From: Triplophysa rosa
Taxonomy: Eukaryota > Chordata > Actinopteri > Cypriniformes > Nemacheilidae
Reading direction: 5' to 3'
Assembly: GCF_024868665.1 (NCBI RefSeq)
Contig: NC_079892.1
Location: 2,830,857 to 2,894,856, forward strand
DNA: 64,000 bases
The notes under the pieces were generated by a model, which saw only the letters and a program-made list of their open reading frames with translations, made no database searches and was not told the DNA's origin. Of the stretch, positions 63,337 through 64,000 are shown piece by piece. Each line of letters begins with the position of its first letter. Position 1 is the stretch's first letter. Both the position numbers and the translations under genes were made by a program.

Positions 63337-63448
63337 ACAAAGATGGGGATTAAATGGAGGCTTTCGTTGAGATTTTACACCCAAAGCACCAGTGATCTCA
63401 CATGAGTTTGAAGGGACATCGTCTCAAACTGTGTCCAGATGCAAGAAG
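63337..63448 (+). other. Candidate exon of an unidentified plus-strand gene
   Basis: A long pyrimidine tract ending TTTCTTTCCTAG precedes this 112-base segment, and CAAGAAG|GTACCA is an acceptable donor. It contains three ATGs. The last (63402) stays open through the donor, encoding MSLKGHRLKLCPDAR, phase 2; the first two close within or just before it. If real, it is probably a 5' exon of the next gene. No family recognised. Confidence 0.25.
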
Positions 63449-64000
63449 GTACCACAATCTCAATTAATTTAACTTAAAAAAAAATGCATTTTATATTTAT
63501 ATAAATGTGCTGCATTTTATTTTTCACTTTAAATGACTTTTAACTTATTTAACGTAGTCACAGTATTGACGGAAACATGACAATATTTCTGATCAGTGTT
63601 TGAAACGCCAACTATAGACTTTTGGATAAGTTTTTCAGTTTATAAAAACAACATTTCCCAGAATGCCCTGCCGACCTTATTGGGTTAATATGATAAATCT
63701 ATATGAATTGAATTCTGTAAATTCTGCTTCCTGCCATTCCTATTCAACATCATGTGGGTGTGGCCAGTTCAATCCAATTTTTTCACAATTTTGTGTATAA
63801 CTGCATGTAATAATGTTCATTTTAATAGAAGCCCAGTCTAATTGAACCACTTATTATATGAAAATTGCAAAGATAGAGCGAGATCGTACAGTACCTCTTC
63901 AACCCTGATTCGTAATTGTGCTGAAATTACAGGGAAAATTGAAGGCAAGTTGTGCGTATGTGAGCGAGAATGTGTTCAAAGCACTGTGCAAATCTGAACC
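63449..64000. other. Right edge, no recognised gene
   Basis: AT-rich sequence with nothing recognisable. Confidence 0.35.

Overview
This is vertebrate nuclear DNA, most likely from a cyprinid-type teleost. The genes are split into many short exons with GT-AG introns. Introns and spacers are AT-rich and hold CA/GT microsatellites and many short palindromic DNA transposons of kinds typical of carp and zebrafish relatives. The encoded proteins match known vertebrate families. Exons were assigned by eye from splice sites, reading phase and family similarity; no alignment was run.

Layout. (1) 280-4524, plus strand: hdac10, lacking only its first coding exon, which lies left of the window. (2) 6045-17482, plus: parvb (beta-parvin, 13 coding exons, 365 aa), with a candidate second first exon at 10202-10241. 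(3) 19877-23797, plus: parvg (gamma-parvin, 11 coding exons, 308 aa), a tandem paralogue whose CH-domain exons have the same lengths and phases as those of parvb. (4) 31829-35894, minus: shisal1 (shisa-like 1, 183 aa, 3 coding exons), with a 5'UTR exon part reaching 36011. (5) 36012-64000: about 28 kb without a recognisable coding gene. It is dominated by nested repeats, including a hAT element with a transposase relic (57517-59050) and a near-perfect 106-bp inverted repeat (55165-55521). One weak exon candidate lies at 63337-63448.

How the genes relate. Parvb and parvg encode focal-adhesion adaptors that bind integrin-linked kinase through their second CH domain. The order PARVB-PARVG-SHISAL1 is the same as on human 22q13.31. 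Hdac10 is a cytosolic polyamine deacetylase with no obvious functional link to its neighbours; human HDAC10 also lies on distal 22q. SHISAL1 is a small single-pass membrane protein of uncertain function.

I see no prokaryotic-type system, CRISPR array, or convincing novel multigene system. The best leads are gene-structure details (a GC-AG intron, an in-frame intron, an alternative first exon, a microexon, uORFs) and transposon archaeology, including a hAT MITE whose empty site is present in the same window.
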